Numbered from the stretch's first letter, positions 36,214-45,478 are shown. The stretch: 64,000 nt of DNA from Candidatus Kuenenia stuttgartensis (GCA_945902075.1 CAMDMA010000002.1:62001-126000), one strand, 5' to 3'. Numbers and translations are program-made. The notes: generated from the sequence alone by a model not told the origin.

Positions 36214-37001
36214 CGGAGCCGACGGGGGCGGGTCCGTCCGGCGGAGCTGAAGACGCGCGCATCGCAAGCGACGACGCGGGCTTTCCGCGCGCGCCGCTTC
36301 CGATCTCGCGACCGCGCGTCGATCACTTTCCAACGACGCAACTCACAACGCTTCTCGACGAACTCCGCACGCTGCACGGCGACGACCAACGCACGCGTCT
36401 CGCAGCGACAATCATGCACCGCTACGCTGAGCCGCTTGCGATCTACGCGCGCGGCTCAAGCCTGCGCGAGATTGCAGAGCCAGACGATCTCGTGCACGGA
36501 TTCTTCGCACAGGCGCTTGCGGATCACAGTTTCCTCGATCGCTACCTCGCGAGCGGCATGCGGCTTCGCCGCTGGTTGATGAACGGACTCCTGCTTCATG
36601 CGCGCAGCGTGATCCGTGATCGCGTGCGTGCGCAACGACGGGAAGGCGCGTCGATCGAGGCGGCGCCATCGACGGCGATCACAGCTACCCCCGAGTCAAA
36701 CGCAGAGAACGCGTTCGACCGCGCATGGGCGCTGGCGCTACTTTCCGAAGCATGTGCATCGGTTGAACAAGCGCTTCTTGCTGAAGGCCGCGACCGCGCG
36801 TGGACGGTGTTCCGCCGCCATGCGATCGACGGACGCAGTTACAGCGATCTCGAGCGTGAACTCGGCCTCGGCCGACAGCAGATGGCCGATCTCGTGCGCG
36901 GCGTCACGCGGCGGCTGCGCGAGCGGGTGATGGAGCTTCTCGAAGATGAAGGCGGTGACGCGGCGGATCAACTGCGCGAGGTGATCCGACTGCTCGGTTG
37001 A
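36210..37001 (+). CDS. Sigma-70 family RNA polymerase sigma factor (planctomycete type)
   Basis: 263 residues from GTG 36210, whose GTGA overlaps the stop of the lectin/RCC1 gene. Region 2-like helices include AEPDDLVHGFFAQALADHSFLDRYLASGMRLRRWLMN and the basic run VIRDRVRAQRRE. The C-terminal region 4 (HAIDGRSYSDLERELGLGRQQMADLVRGVTRRLRERV) is a helix-turn-helix. The F-L-D-R-Y...R-x-R-x-W/F-L pattern is that of a large planctomycete ECF-like group. No anti-sigma factor is adjacent; translational coupling to an exported lectin protein is unusual and may mean their doses are linked. Confidence 0.85.
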   Translation: MTEPTGAGPSGGAEDARIASDDAGFPRAPLPISRPRVDHFPTTQLTTLLDELRTLHGDDQRTRLAATIMHRYAEPLAIYARGSSLREIAEPDDLVHGFFAQALADHSFLDRYLASGMRLRRWLMNGLLLHARSVIRDRVRAQRREGASIEAAPSTAITATPESNAENAFDRAWALALLSEACASVEQALLAEGRDRAWTVFRRHAIDGRSYSDLERELGLGRQQMADLVRGVTRRLRERVMELLEDEGGDAADQLREVIRLLG

Positions 37002-37046
37002 GACAGACGAGTGCCTTCGACCTCTGCGGTCCACGAAAAAGCGCAC

Positions 37047-37086
37047 GAAGACCCGCGGATGCAGCGAAACGGCTGCGCGGGTCTTC
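37047..37086. terminator. Hairpin between convergent sigma and speA genes
   Basis: An 11-bp outer stem (37047-37057 with 37076-37086). On the minus strand a T-rich stretch (complement of 37036-37040) follows a few bases later. It could terminate speA and, weakly, the sigma gene. Confidence 0.5.
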
Positions 37087-37093
37087 GCGCGGA

Positions 37094-37209
37094 ATCAAGA
37101 CCGAGAGATCAAGACCGAGAGATCAAGACCGAGAGCTCAAGACCACGAGCTCAAGACCACGAGCTCAAGACCACGAGCTCAAGACCACGAGCTCAAGACC
37201 ACGAGCTCA
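37094..37209. repeat. 14 bp tandem array, eight units in two sequence classes
   Basis: ATCAAGACCGAGAG occurs three times (37094, 37108, 37122), and CTCAAGACCACGAG then occurs five times (37136 to 37205), followed by a 4-base remnant. Within each class the copies are identical. It lies between the sigma gene and speA, downstream of both. Confidence 0.96.
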
Positions 37210-37243
37210 GAATCCGGCGACACACGCCCCCGAGGGGCGCGTC

Positions 37244-39277
37244 TTACATCGCAGCGCCGTTCTCCGTCTCGAGGTAGGTGTACCCCGCGAGACCCGACTC
37301 GTATGCACGCACGAGCGCATTCGACTCTGCGACCGACATGTGCTTATCGCGCACCGCACGTTCGCACTCATGTCGGATTGCCTGCCCGAGTCGATTCGCG
37401 TCGTACTGCACGTACGACAGCACCTCGCGCACGCTATCGCCTTCGACGATCTCGTCGATCCACCAATTTCCATTCGCGTCGAGACGAATATGGGCGACGT
37501 GGGTGTCACCGAAGAGATTGTGGAGGTCGCCGAGGGTTTCCTGATACGCGCCGACAAGGAACGCACCAAGGAAGTAATCGTCGCCGTCCTTGATGTCGTG
37601 CAACTCGACGAACTTCTTGACATCGTGGTTGTCGACGAAGCGATCAATTTTTCCATCCGAGTCGCATGTCATGTCTGCGATCGTTGCCTTTCGCGTGGGT
37701 CGCTCGTCAAGCCGGTGAATCGGCATGATTGGAAAGAGCTGATTGATCGCCCAGATGTCCGGGAGCGACTGGAAGATCGACAGGTTGCAAAAGTATGTGT
37801 CGCTCGTCGAGTTCTCGAGGTCGGTGAGTTCTTCTGGGATTGAAGGCATGTCCTTCGCCTTGTCGCGCACGCGCGCGCAGGTTGCCCAGAACATCCGCTC
37901 CGCAAGCGCACGATGCTCAAGACTGAGGTAGCCGACGCTGAAGAGATTCATCGCCTCGTCGCGCGACTGCAGCGCATCGTGGTAACACTCGAGGAGCCGA
38001 CGCTCAGTGACCCCGTTGTAGGCCTCATAGAGATCGACAATCGGTCGCGGGACCTCGCCGTGCTCGTCTTTCGCGACAGTCTCAAGCGATGCAGGCACCG
38101 TGAATCGATCAAGTCGATTCGCGCCGAGCACATCAAACACCAACACACTCTGCTGCGCGACCATCGCGCGACCGCTCTCGGTCACGATGGTTGGGTGCGG
38201 CACGCCTTCTTCATCGCAAACCGACATGATCTTGTAGACCACGTTTGCTGCGTACTCCGGCAGCGTGTAGTTGGTGGAAAACTCGAAGTTCGTTTGGCTT
38301 CCGTCGTAGTCGATGCCGAGACCGCCGCCAACGTCGAGATAGCGCATGCCAGCGCCCATCTTGGCAAGCTCGGTGTAGATGCGCGCAAGCTCGTTGATAC
38401 CCGAGCTCACCTGGCGAATGTCGTGGATCTGTGAGCCCATGTGGCAGTGCAAGAGCTGCAGACAGTCCTCCATGCCACGCGACTTCAGATACTCAAGCAC
38501 GTCGATGACCTCAGTGAGCGACAGACCAAACTTGGCCTTCACGCCCGAGCTGTGCCGCCAACGCCCAGCCCCCGGCGTCGCAAGATTGACGCGAACGCCG
38601 ATCTTCGGACGGATCTGATACTTGTCGGCGTACTTCACAATGAGCCGAAGCTCCGTGAGATTTTCGATCACCGGGATGATGTTGCGCCCGAGCTTGGCAG
38701 CGAGCGTCACAAACTCGATGTATCGATCTTCCTTGAAGCCGTTACAAATGATGAGGCGATCCGCAGAGTCGCTCGTGAGCCCCATCACCGCAAGTAACTC
38801 GGGCTTTGAGCCGACCTCAAGTCCGAAGCCGTACTGCTCGCCATACTCGCGAATCTCCTGAACCACGCGTCGCTGCTGATTCACTTTGATCGGATAGACG
38901 GCGTTGTACTTACCCTTGTAGCCATTCTCGCGGATAGCGGTATCGAAGGCCTCATGCAGATCCTGCAACCGTCGATGCAGAAGATCGCTGAAGTGGAGCA
39001 GCACTGGCGTTCGCAGACCGCGCTCGCGCAAGCCTTTCACGATCTCAAACAGATCAACTTCGTGGCCCGGCGTGCGCGTGGGGCGCACAAGAACATTGCC
39101 GTTCTTACCGACCTCGAAGAACCCCTTGCCCCAACCGCGAAGGTTGTAGACATCGGCTGCGTCATCGACCGTCCACGGATCAATGCCCGCTTTCACGCGG
39201 GCGATCGTAGAAGCGGAGTGCGTGCCGGCCTGAACACCCTGCGTTGCAGGAGAGACAGAAGGGAGAACCTGAGACAT
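37244..39277 (-). CDS. speA: Biosynthetic arginine decarboxylase
   Basis: 677 residues from ATG 39277. A PLP enzyme of the alanine-racemase-fold decarboxylases that converts arginine to agmatine for polyamine synthesis. Key blocks: YPIKVNQQRRVVQEI (Schiff-base lysine in PIKVNQ), GLEVGSKPELLAV, ICNGFKEDRYIE, VNLATPGAGRWRHSSGVKAKFGL, LLHCHMGSQIHDI, YLDVGGGLGIDYDGSQTNF, TESGRAMVAQQSVLVF and WAINQLFPIMPIHRL. Length is at the upper end for SpeA. A sigma-70-like promoter is visible upstream. No spermidine-pathway partner is adjacent. Confidence 0.97.
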   Translation of the reverse strand: MSQVLPSVSPATQGVQAGTHSASTIARVKAGIDPWTVDDAADVYNLRGWGKGFFEVGKNGNVLVRPTRTPGHEVDLFEIVKGLRERGLRTPVLLHFSDLLHRRLQDLHEAFDTAIRENGYKGKYNAVYPIKVNQQRRVVQEIREYGEQYGFGLEVGSKPELLAVMGLTSDSADRLIICNGFKEDRYIEFVTLAAKLGRNIIPVIENLTELRLIVKYADKYQIRPKIGVRVNLATPGAGRWRHSSGVKAKFGLSLTEVIDVLEYLKSRGMEDCLQLLHCHMGSQIHDIRQVSSGINELARIYTELAKMGAGMRYLDVGGGLGIDYDGSQTNFEFSTNYTLPEYAANVVYKIMSVCDEEGVPHPTIVTESGRAMVAQQSVLVFDVLGANRLDRFTVPASLETVAKDEHGEVPRPIVDLYEAYNGVTERRLLECYHDALQSRDEAMNLFSVGYLSLEHRALAERMFWATCARVRDKAKDMPSIPEELTDLENSTSDTYFCNLSIFQSLPDIWAINQLFPIMPIHRLDERPTRKATIADMTCDSDGKIDRFVDNHDVKKFVELHDIKDGDDYFLGAFLVGAYQETLGDLHNLFGDTHVAHIRLDANGNWWIDEIVEGDSVREVLSYVQYDANRLGQAIRHECERAVRDKHMSVAESNALVRAYESGLAGYTYLETENGAAM

Positions 39278-39600
39278 TGAAGTCTTGAACCGTCCTTTCG
39301 AGCTTGTCCGGTGAAAGTGCCACCCGCGCGGAGCGCGCCGTTGCGTGAGCAGAACGAACACTATAGGGCCTTACTCGTTCAGCCCCAAAGACTTCATTGG
39401 AAAGTGACTGAGAAAATCTTTGAGGACTCCGGGTTCTAGGTCATACTCAGCCTGCGGTCTTCCTCGCCGCGCGCGATCGGTTCCGGCAAGTCCCTCTGCC
39501 GCGATCGCGAAGTTCCTCCCTGTTGCGCGGTGTCCGCCGCGCGTCTCTCGTTCGTCCTTTCCCTGCACTTCTTGCGCCCCTTCTGCAAGGACCCTCCCCC
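39278..39600. other. 323-base divergent upstream region of speA
   Basis: It lies between speA and the PEP-CTERM-like gene. Apart from the speA promoter candidate at 39360-39388 no structure or coding frame was recognised. Confidence 0.5.
39360..39388 (-). promoter_or_regulatory. Candidate sigma-70 promoter of speA
   Basis: On the minus strand TTGGGG (39388-39383) and TATAGT (39365-39360) are separated by exactly 17 bases. It would start transcription about 75 bases before the speA ATG. Chosen by eye. Confidence 0.45.
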
Positions 39601-40362
39601 ATGCTTCCCACCTGTTTCCGCACCACAATTTGCACCTCGTCGCGTTTCACCAGCTGCGTCCTCATCTCGCAAACGACTTCGCTCGCGCCCGCACTCGCAG
39701 CCGTGCTCGTCGCGACGACCGCACTCGCGGGGCCGTCGTGGGATCTCGATCTCACCGACGATGCCAAGCAGGGCGCCAACAGCGCGCAGGTTGTCTCGAC
39801 AAGCGGCGTCGTGACCACCATCACAGGATCGCTCGGCAGCTCGCCGCTTCTCGGCGCGCCAGATCTCGTTGACATGTTTCTCATCCGCATCGCGAATCCG
39901 ACCTCGCTGAAGCTGTCGACCGCGGGTGGCCAATTTGGCGGTTCGGCTGAATTCAACTCGCAGCTCTACCTCTTCCGCGCCGATGGCATCTTGGGAAGCT
40001 TGAAAGCATTTGGGCTCCTCTCGAACAACGACGCCGAAAGCGAAAACACCGGCTCGCTACTCAGGAATTTTGCCAACGATGGCAGCGGATTTGTGCTCGA
40101 CACGCCCGGCTTGTACTTCGTCGCCATCAGTGCCTATGGCGCCTTTCCAACCACGAACCTTGGCGATCCCATCTGGGGACAACTTGCCCCGGGCGTCGTT
40201 GGATTTGGTCAACAGCGCGAACTGATTGATTGGTCGACCCCGCAACAAAGTGCGGGCGGAACATATTCGATCCGACTTGATGGCGTCACTGGCGTGCCTT
40301 CGCCGGGAGCACTTGCGTTGCTCGGTCTCAGTGGACTCATCGGCCGTCGTCGGTCGCGCTGA
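39601..40362 (+). CDS. Exported protein with PEP-CTERM-like sorting tail
   Basis: 253 residues if it starts at ATG 39601 (AAGGA upstream). An export-signal-like hydrophobic stretch (LAPALAAVLVATTALAG) lies near residues 32-48. The mature part is a small beta-rich domain (SWDLDLTDDAK, LVDMFLIRIANPTSL, FNSQLYLFRADG, SGFVLDTPGLYFVAIS), the pattern of planctomycete DVUA0089-like/PEP-CTERM exported proteins. The tail GVPSPGALALLGLSGLIGRR is a short helix after V-P-S-P ending in arginines, i.e. a PEP-CTERM variant for processing by an exosortase. The 3' end overlaps the convergent kinase gene by 26 bases. Confidence 0.8.
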   Translation: MLPTCFRTTICTSSRFTSCVLISQTTSLAPALAAVLVATTALAGPSWDLDLTDDAKQGANSAQVVSTSGVVTTITGSLGSSPLLGAPDLVDMFLIRIANPTSLKLSTAGGQFGGSAEFNSQLYLFRADGILGSLKAFGLLSNNDAESENTGSLLRNFANDGSGFVLDTPGLYFVAISAYGAFPTTNLGDPIWGQLAPGVVGFGQQRELIDWSTPQQSAGGTYSIRLDGVTGVPSPGALALLGLSGLIGRRRSR

Positions 40363-42463
40363 GTTTCTCGATCTCCTCCATCAACGCGACCGCTTGTCGG
40401 GTCATACTCGCCTCATCGCCTTTCCGTGCACGCAGCACAAGGATCGCGGCGCGCGCGTTTTCACGTGCCGCATCCAAATCGCCAAGTTGAACTTGCGCGC
40501 GTGCAAGGTTGTATCTCGTTCGCCCCACGCGATAGTCATCCTCAGGCACGAACTTGAGAAGCGCATCAAGGGCCTCGGCGTACTGTGCGCGCGCTTGGGC
40601 GAAATCGTTCCGTGCCCCCGCCAACGTGGCCCGTCCATTGAGGATGCCAACGCGGGTGATCGCTGCCGTGGCCGTTGACGGAAAAGACTGACTGCGCGCG
40701 AGTGCGTCGTCGAGGCAGGCCTTCGCCTCGTCGAGCCGTTGCGTCGTCCGCAGAACACTCGCGAGTTGCCGCAGCGTATCCACGGTGTCCACGTCGTCGC
40801 GACCCAGAGATTCCTCGCGCAGCACGAGTGCTGATCGGTAGAAGCGTTCGGCCGACACAAAGTCTGCGGTGTTGAAACAAACGCGGGCAAGCGCAAGTTC
40901 TGTCTCTGCGAGCTGCTGCGGTAACACGCTACCGAGCCGTACGCCCTCGACCTGCGTTCGGTACGCCTGCTCGATCGCCTCACGTGCACGATTCGGGTCA
41001 TCGAAGCCGAGGTGAATCAAGCCAACAGTGCGCAGCACACCCGCAAGGAGATAGGGCTCATCGACGAGTTCCGCACGCACCTGCTGCTCCACGATCGTGA
41101 GAAAGTCGTCGATTCTCATCGAACTCGAACCTGCGCCGGTTTCCGGATTTGCTGAACCAAGCGCATTCTGTAGGGTCGACAGCGTGCGCTCGCTGCGGAC
41201 GCGTTCGCGTTCAGCATGCGCATAGAGAAATCCGAGCGCAACACTTGCGGTGAGCACCGTCGCGAGCAGCGCACCTGCGGCGCTTGAGGCAATCCAATGC
41301 CGTCGCAGCGTTTTTCGCACCACGTAGGAAAGACTGTCGTCGCGCGCGAGAATTGGACGACCATCGAGAAACCGCGCGAGATCCTCGCTGAGGGCATCGG
41401 CAGTGTCGTATCTGCGCGCCGGCTCCGGCGACAGCAGCTTCATGACGATGACTTCAAGATCGCGATCAAGCGCAGGAACAAGCGCGCAGGGCCGTTGCGG
41501 TATGGAAGTCGTTTTCTGCGCGATAAGTTCTGCAATCGAACGCGCACCCTCAAACGGCTTGCGGCCGACGATGCATTCATAGAAAACGACTCCGAGCGCG
41601 TAGAGATCGCACCGCGTGTCGATGGCATTCGGGTCGCCTGAAAGCTGCTCCGGCGCCGCGTATGCGAAAGTGCCGAGAAACTCCCCAGCCATCGTTGTAC
41701 CAGCACCCGGCGCAATCGGGTTTGATCCATCGTCGAGGCGCGCAAGTCCAAAATCGAGGACGCGCGGCGTTCCATCGACGTCGACGAGGATGTTGCCTGG
41801 CTTCAAATCACGGTGAATCACACCACGCCGATGGGCATACGCAATCGCGTCGGTGACGCTCTGTAAAAGAAGCGCGACCTGACGGCCATGCAGTGCGTTT
41901 GTCCGCACGAAGTCGTCAAGGCGTGCACCCTCCACGAGTTCCATGGCGAACCATGGCTCACCCTCGCGCGTCAGCCCACTCTCATAGAGCGTCACGACAC
42001 TGGGGTGACGCATGCGCGCGACAACCTCAATCTCGCGCTCGAAACGCACGCGCTGTCGCTCGCTCGCAAAGCGCCCGCCGAGCAGCATCTTTACCGCACA
42101 CGCACGTCGCGTCGCGAGTTGCTCCGCGGCGTACACCGCACCTTGCCCACCGCGATGGAGTTCTCGCCCAAGCCGATAGCCGCGGATCGGACCCGACTCT
42201 GCATCTGGAACCGCGCGCGCGTCGGGTTCCGTCGGCGCGATCAACACGCCCTTGAATTCACCAAGAAATGCGTTGTCGCGGTCGAAGCCATCGACCGCCG
42301 TCTGACAACGTGCGCATTCTTTGAGATGCGGCAAGACACTCGCGTCGACTGGCACCTGTGGATCGTGTCGCGCAAGCGCCGCGAGTTCGAGTGCATCCAA
42401 CGAAAATCTACCGCAGCCTGCGGAGGGCTCGAATCCGCGGGTTTCCGTGCACTCGTCTTTCAC
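40337..42463 (-). CDS. Membrane Ser/Thr protein kinase with TPR sensor region
   Basis: 708 residues from GTG 42463, whose GTGA overlaps the stop of the ECF sigma gene. An N-terminal HLKECARC segment resembles the anti-sigma zinc finger. The kinase domain (about 95-355) has GRELHRGGQGAVYAAEQ (P-loop), AVKMLLGG (ATP lysine), HRDLKPGNILVD, DFGLARLDDG, FAYAAPEQLSGD and DLYALGVVFYE. One transmembrane helix (IASSAAGALLATVLTASVALGFLY) follows, then about six TPR-like repeats outside (for example FVSAERFYRSALVLREESLG). Coupling with an ECF sigma factor is the arrangement of planctomycete ECF-STK pairs, in which the kinase probably controls the sigma factor. Confidence 0.95.
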   Translation of the reverse strand: MKDECTETRGFEPSAGCGRFSLDALELAALARHDPQVPVDASVLPHLKECARCQTAVDGFDRDNAFLGEFKGVLIAPTEPDARAVPDAESGPIRGYRLGRELHRGGQGAVYAAEQLATRRACAVKMLLGGRFASERQRVRFEREIEVVARMRHPSVVTLYESGLTREGEPWFAMELVEGARLDDFVRTNALHGRQVALLLQSVTDAIAYAHRRGVIHRDLKPGNILVDVDGTPRVLDFGLARLDDGSNPIAPGAGTTMAGEFLGTFAYAAPEQLSGDPNAIDTRCDLYALGVVFYECIVGRKPFEGARSIAELIAQKTTSIPQRPCALVPALDRDLEVIVMKLLSPEPARRYDTADALSEDLARFLDGRPILARDDSLSYVVRKTLRRHWIASSAAGALLATVLTASVALGFLYAHAERERVRSERTLSTLQNALGSANPETGAGSSSMRIDDFLTIVEQQVRAELVDEPYLLAGVLRTVGLIHLGFDDPNRAREAIEQAYRTQVEGVRLGSVLPQQLAETELALARVCFNTADFVSAERFYRSALVLREESLGRDDVDTVDTLRQLASVLRTTQRLDEAKACLDDALARSQSFPSTATAAITRVGILNGRATLAGARNDFAQARAQYAEALDALLKFVPEDDYRVGRTRYNLARAQVQLGDLDAARENARAAILVLRARKGDEASMTRQAVALMEEIEKLSATDDGR

Positions 42464-43107
42464 GCGCCGAGCCCGGCGGAAGGCCGATGCCCGCTTGCAT
42501 CCCACTCGCCAGGCGCCTCCTCGTACTCGCTCTCGATGCGCTGCACGATCTCGCGGAGTTTCGCAGCGATGCGACTCTTTGCAAGATAGACATCGTGCGC
42601 AGACATCCCGAGTTCCGTTGCAACATGCTGCGTCGAGAGCCCGTGATATACGAGCATTTCAAATGCTTGAATCGTCTTTGGATCCGTCTTCGACCTCGTG
42701 CGCAATTCCTCAATCGCCTCACGTAATACGCCTTGCCGGCGCTCCGCCTCATAGGCGGCAGTGACCGAGCGCTCATCGTCGAGATCGACCATGGCACTCT
42801 CGCCACGCTCGATGCGCGCGACGCCGCGGCGCCGATGCTGGTCGAGCATTCGAAAGCGCGCGATTGTGACAAGCCAAGCGCCGAGTCGACCACGCGTGCG
42901 GTCGTACTTTCCCGCGCGATACTCCTCGACAAAGCGAACGATTGTCTCCTGCGCAACTTCCGCAGCATCGTTCTCACGAAGCCCGCAGTTCCGGCCAAAT
43001 CCAATAAGAATCGATCGGTAGCGACGATCAAAGAGCTCCCATGCGGCGGCATTCGTCGGATCAAAAAGTCCGGTCAGCATCGCGGTCGTGGTGCGGTCGA
43101 TATCCAT
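42460..43107 (-). CDS. ECF-type sigma factor coupled to Ser/Thr kinase
   Basis: 215 residues from ATG 43107. Region 2: WELFDRRYRSILIGFGRN, DAAEVAQETIVRFVEEYRAG, GRLGAWLVTIARFRMLDQHRRR. Region 4: RTRSKTDPKTIQAFEMLVYHGLSTQHVATELGMSAHDVYLAKSRI, a helix-turn-helix. The tail of about 20 residues is Gly/Glu rich. It is the first gene of a two-gene operon with the membrane kinase. No anti-sigma gene is present; the kinase very likely replaces it. Confidence 0.93.
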   Translation of the reverse strand: MDIDRTTTAMLTGLFDPTNAAAWELFDRRYRSILIGFGRNCGLRENDAAEVAQETIVRFVEEYRAGKYDRTRGRLGAWLVTIARFRMLDQHRRRGVARIERGESAMVDLDDERSVTAAYEAERRQGVLREAIEELRTRSKTDPKTIQAFEMLVYHGLSTQHVATELGMSAHDVYLAKSRIAAKLREIVQRIESEYEEAPGEWDASGHRPSAGLGA

Positions 43108-43162
43108 GGGGAAAGTCTACCATCGAGCCGCCGCAATTCGTTGGCCGCTACACGCGGCGTGA

Positions 43163-45049
43163 CTACCCCCGCAGCGTCCGCGCGATCGAGATCTCGTGAA
43201 CCCGCATCGAAAGTTGGTCGAGCGATTGCTTTGCCGCATGAAAACCATCCGCTTCGACCGCGCGCGGGTCGCGGGCTGCCCTGTCGCAAAGTCCCCGGAC
43301 CACCGCCATCGACGCCTCAAGCTCTGCGAGATAACCCGGCTCGAGTCCATCACGAACCCGAGCAACTGCCTCTGAGATCCACTTCAGATCAAGTTCGGAA
43401 TGAACGCGCAGATCAATCACGCGGTGCAACGTCATGTCCTCTCGCGCATGCTCCACGCTCTGCTGCTCGATGCGATCTACCTCGTCGCTTGTCAAACCAT
43501 AACTTGGCACAACCTGGATCGATGCCACGCATCCGCTGCGCTTCTCTGTTGCCTTCACAGACAACACGCCGTTTTGATCGACGAGAAATGCAACATCGAT
43601 CTGCGGGATGCCCGCTGGCATCGGTGGAATCCCCCGCAAGTCGAATGTCCCGAGCGAGCGACAGTGCTCCGCGAGTTCGCGCTCGCCCTGCACAACGTGG
43701 ATGCGCACATTAGTTTGGCCATCTTTTGAGGTTGAAAAGTGTTCGTGTGCCCGCGCCGGAATCGGGCTGTTGCGCATGACGAGCTTCGCGACAGCTCCAC
43801 CCATCGTCTCGATCCCAAGCGAAAGCGGAATGACATCGAGGAGAAGCAGATCGCGCCGCCCGCCCGCGACGATTGCCCCCTGCACCGCCGCTCCAAGCGC
43901 AACAACTCGATCCGGGTCGAGCGCTGCGTAAGGCTCCTGACCGAAGAAGCGGGTCACTGCCGTGCGCACCGGCAGGAGTCGCGTCGATCCCCCTACCAAA
44001 ACCACGCGATTGATCTCGCCGACGGTCACCCCCGCGTCACGGATCGCACGTGCACACGATGCAATCGTGCGTGCAACAAGCGGCTCGCAGATCGCATCGA
44101 GTTCTGTCACCGTCAGTTGGAATGTGCGGGGTCCGGAGGAAAGTATTGCATCCACTTCAACAGCGGGTGTTCTCGTATCGACCTCAAAGAGCGCGATTTT
44201 CGCACGCTCCGCAGCCTCAACCAGCGCCGCCCGATCTGCGGCTGTCAATGCGAGAGTTGCATCCGGCCCGGTCCAGTGCTCCGCAATTGCTCGATCGACA
44301 TCGTCGCCACCAAGCGCGGTATCGCCGGCCGTCGCGAGAACCTGAAAACAGTCCGCCCCAGCACCCGCATCCGCGGAGGGCACGATGTCGAGAATCGTCA
44401 CGTCGAAGGTGCCGCCTCCAAGGTCGTAAACCGCGATGCGTTCGGCGCGTCGTGATTGGCCGAGGCCGTACGCGAGACCGGCGGCGGTTGGCTCGTTGAC
44501 GATGCGGACCGCTTCGATACCGGCAAACCGAGCAGCATCGCGGGTCGCCTGCCGCTGCGCGTCGTCAAAGTAGGCCGGCACCGTGACCACCGCTCGCCGA
44601 ACGGTGACCCCGAGATCCGCCTCGGCAATTGCGCGCAGTTCGCGAAGGACATCTGCGGCCACTTCCTGTGGGGTCAACACACGCCCAGCGACCGCGAGCG
44701 CCGCAATTCCCCGCGGACCTTCGACCAAGGGCACCGAAAACGACCGCGCAAACTTCGCCGTCTCGGCCGCGGATCGCCCCATCAGCCGCTTCGCGCTTTG
44801 AATGGTTTCTCCGGGATGAGCGAGACGGTCGGCCCGCGCGGGAGCACCAACAATCGTTCGGCCATCGGGCAGATAGCGGACGACCGACGGGAGCACGACG
44901 CCACCTTTTCCTCCACCAAGAATTCGCGGGCCTGACTCGAAGCAAAAGGCAACCAACGAATTGGTCGTTCCGAGGTCGATTCCGACAATCGGGTCCCCCG
45001 GCACTTGAGCCGAGCCGTCCGACGAGGTTGCAAGAGAGGCGTCACCCAT
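43163..45049 (-). CDS. Hsp70-family chaperone (HscA/DnaK-like)
   Basis: 628 residues. ATPase domain: IVGIDLGTTNSLVAF, LPSVVRYLPDG, AVVTVPAYFDDAQRQATRDAA, RIVNEPTAAGLAYGLG, AVYDLGGGTFDVTILDI, GDTALGGDDVDRAIAEHW and VVLVGGSTRLLPVRTAV. The substrate domain has DVIPLSLGIETMGG and GQTNVRIHVVQGERELAEHCRSLGTFDL. The C-terminal lid is present but without the DnaK tail. Motif spacing is closer to HscA than to DnaK, but no Fe-S assembly genes are nearby, so the partner is unknown. It sits 55 bases upstream of the sigma-kinase pair on the same strand. Confidence 0.93.
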   Translation of the reverse strand: MGDASLATSSDGSAQVPGDPIVGIDLGTTNSLVAFCFESGPRILGGGKGGVVLPSVVRYLPDGRTIVGAPARADRLAHPGETIQSAKRLMGRSAAETAKFARSFSVPLVEGPRGIAALAVAGRVLTPQEVAADVLRELRAIAEADLGVTVRRAVVTVPAYFDDAQRQATRDAARFAGIEAVRIVNEPTAAGLAYGLGQSRRAERIAVYDLGGGTFDVTILDIVPSADAGAGADCFQVLATAGDTALGGDDVDRAIAEHWTGPDATLALTAADRAALVEAAERAKIALFEVDTRTPAVEVDAILSSGPRTFQLTVTELDAICEPLVARTIASCARAIRDAGVTVGEINRVVLVGGSTRLLPVRTAVTRFFGQEPYAALDPDRVVALGAAVQGAIVAGGRRDLLLLDVIPLSLGIETMGGAVAKLVMRNSPIPARAHEHFSTSKDGQTNVRIHVVQGERELAEHCRSLGTFDLRGIPPMPAGIPQIDVAFLVDQNGVLSVKATEKRSGCVASIQVVPSYGLTSDEVDRIEQQSVEHAREDMTLHRVIDLRVHSELDLKWISEAVARVRDGLEPGYLAELEASMAVVRGLCDRAARDPRAVEADGFHAAKQSLDQLSMRVHEISIARTLRG

Positions 45050-45185
45050 GTGGGCAGGAATCGTACGACAGATCCCGCCCCGAACTTCGGTCCATGGGGC
45101 TGCAGCAACGAGAGCGCCTGTAGTTTCCCAAAAACGAAGACGGGCACACGGACGAGATTTCCCGCACGCGCGCCCGCCTGAAAGT

Positions 45186-45201
45186 TGATTGACGTCAATC
45201 A
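45186..45201. other. 16-bp perfect palindrome at a stop codon
   Basis: TGATTGACGTCAATCA is a perfect palindrome; its right end contains the TGA of the 88-residue gene. It could be a protein-binding site or chance; no T tract follows. Confidence 0.6.
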
Positions 45202-45465
45202 GCGAATCGTCGGCGTCGAATGTTCCGCGAGGAATTCCGCGAGCGGGTTCCCCAGCGCGCGAATCTCATCTGTTGAAACTGGCGCCAGAGGTATCGCGGC
45301 GACCGGCGCCACGTCGGGAGTCACAGAATCAAACTCAGACGCAGTCGTTCCGCTGAAAAGACTCTCAGGATGACCGCATCGATGCAGAATACGCTGACGA
45401 GCAAAGGCCTTACTCTCTCGCGCTTCGGCGAGAATCTTTGCGTCATCTATCGCTTCAGCATCCAT
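45199..45465 (-). CDS. Small protein linked to ECF sigma factor
   Basis: 88 residues from ATG 45465, beginning 13 bases after the stop of the sigma-factor gene. The sequence is acidic and helical at the start (MDAEAIDDAKILAEARESKA), has a FARQRILHRCGHPE segment with one His-Cys-x-His cluster, and ends in a Pro/Val-rich tail. There is no membrane segment. By position it might modulate the sigma factor, but no anti-sigma motif is recognised. Confidence 0.6.
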   Translation of the reverse strand: MDAEAIDDAKILAEARESKAFARQRILHRCGHPESLFSGTTASEFDSVTPDVAPVAAIPLAPVSTDEIRALGNPLAEFLAEHSTPTIR

Positions 45466-45478
45466 GTCGTCGCCTGAC

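Noticed and set aside
37094-37209. CRISPR array
   Set aside because: The 14-bp units abut directly with no spacers and there are no cas genes; it is a plain tandem repeat.
45186-45201. Terminator at the palindrome TGATTGACGTCAATCA
   Set aside because: The palindrome has low G+C, no loop and no T tract; it was kept only as a palindrome.
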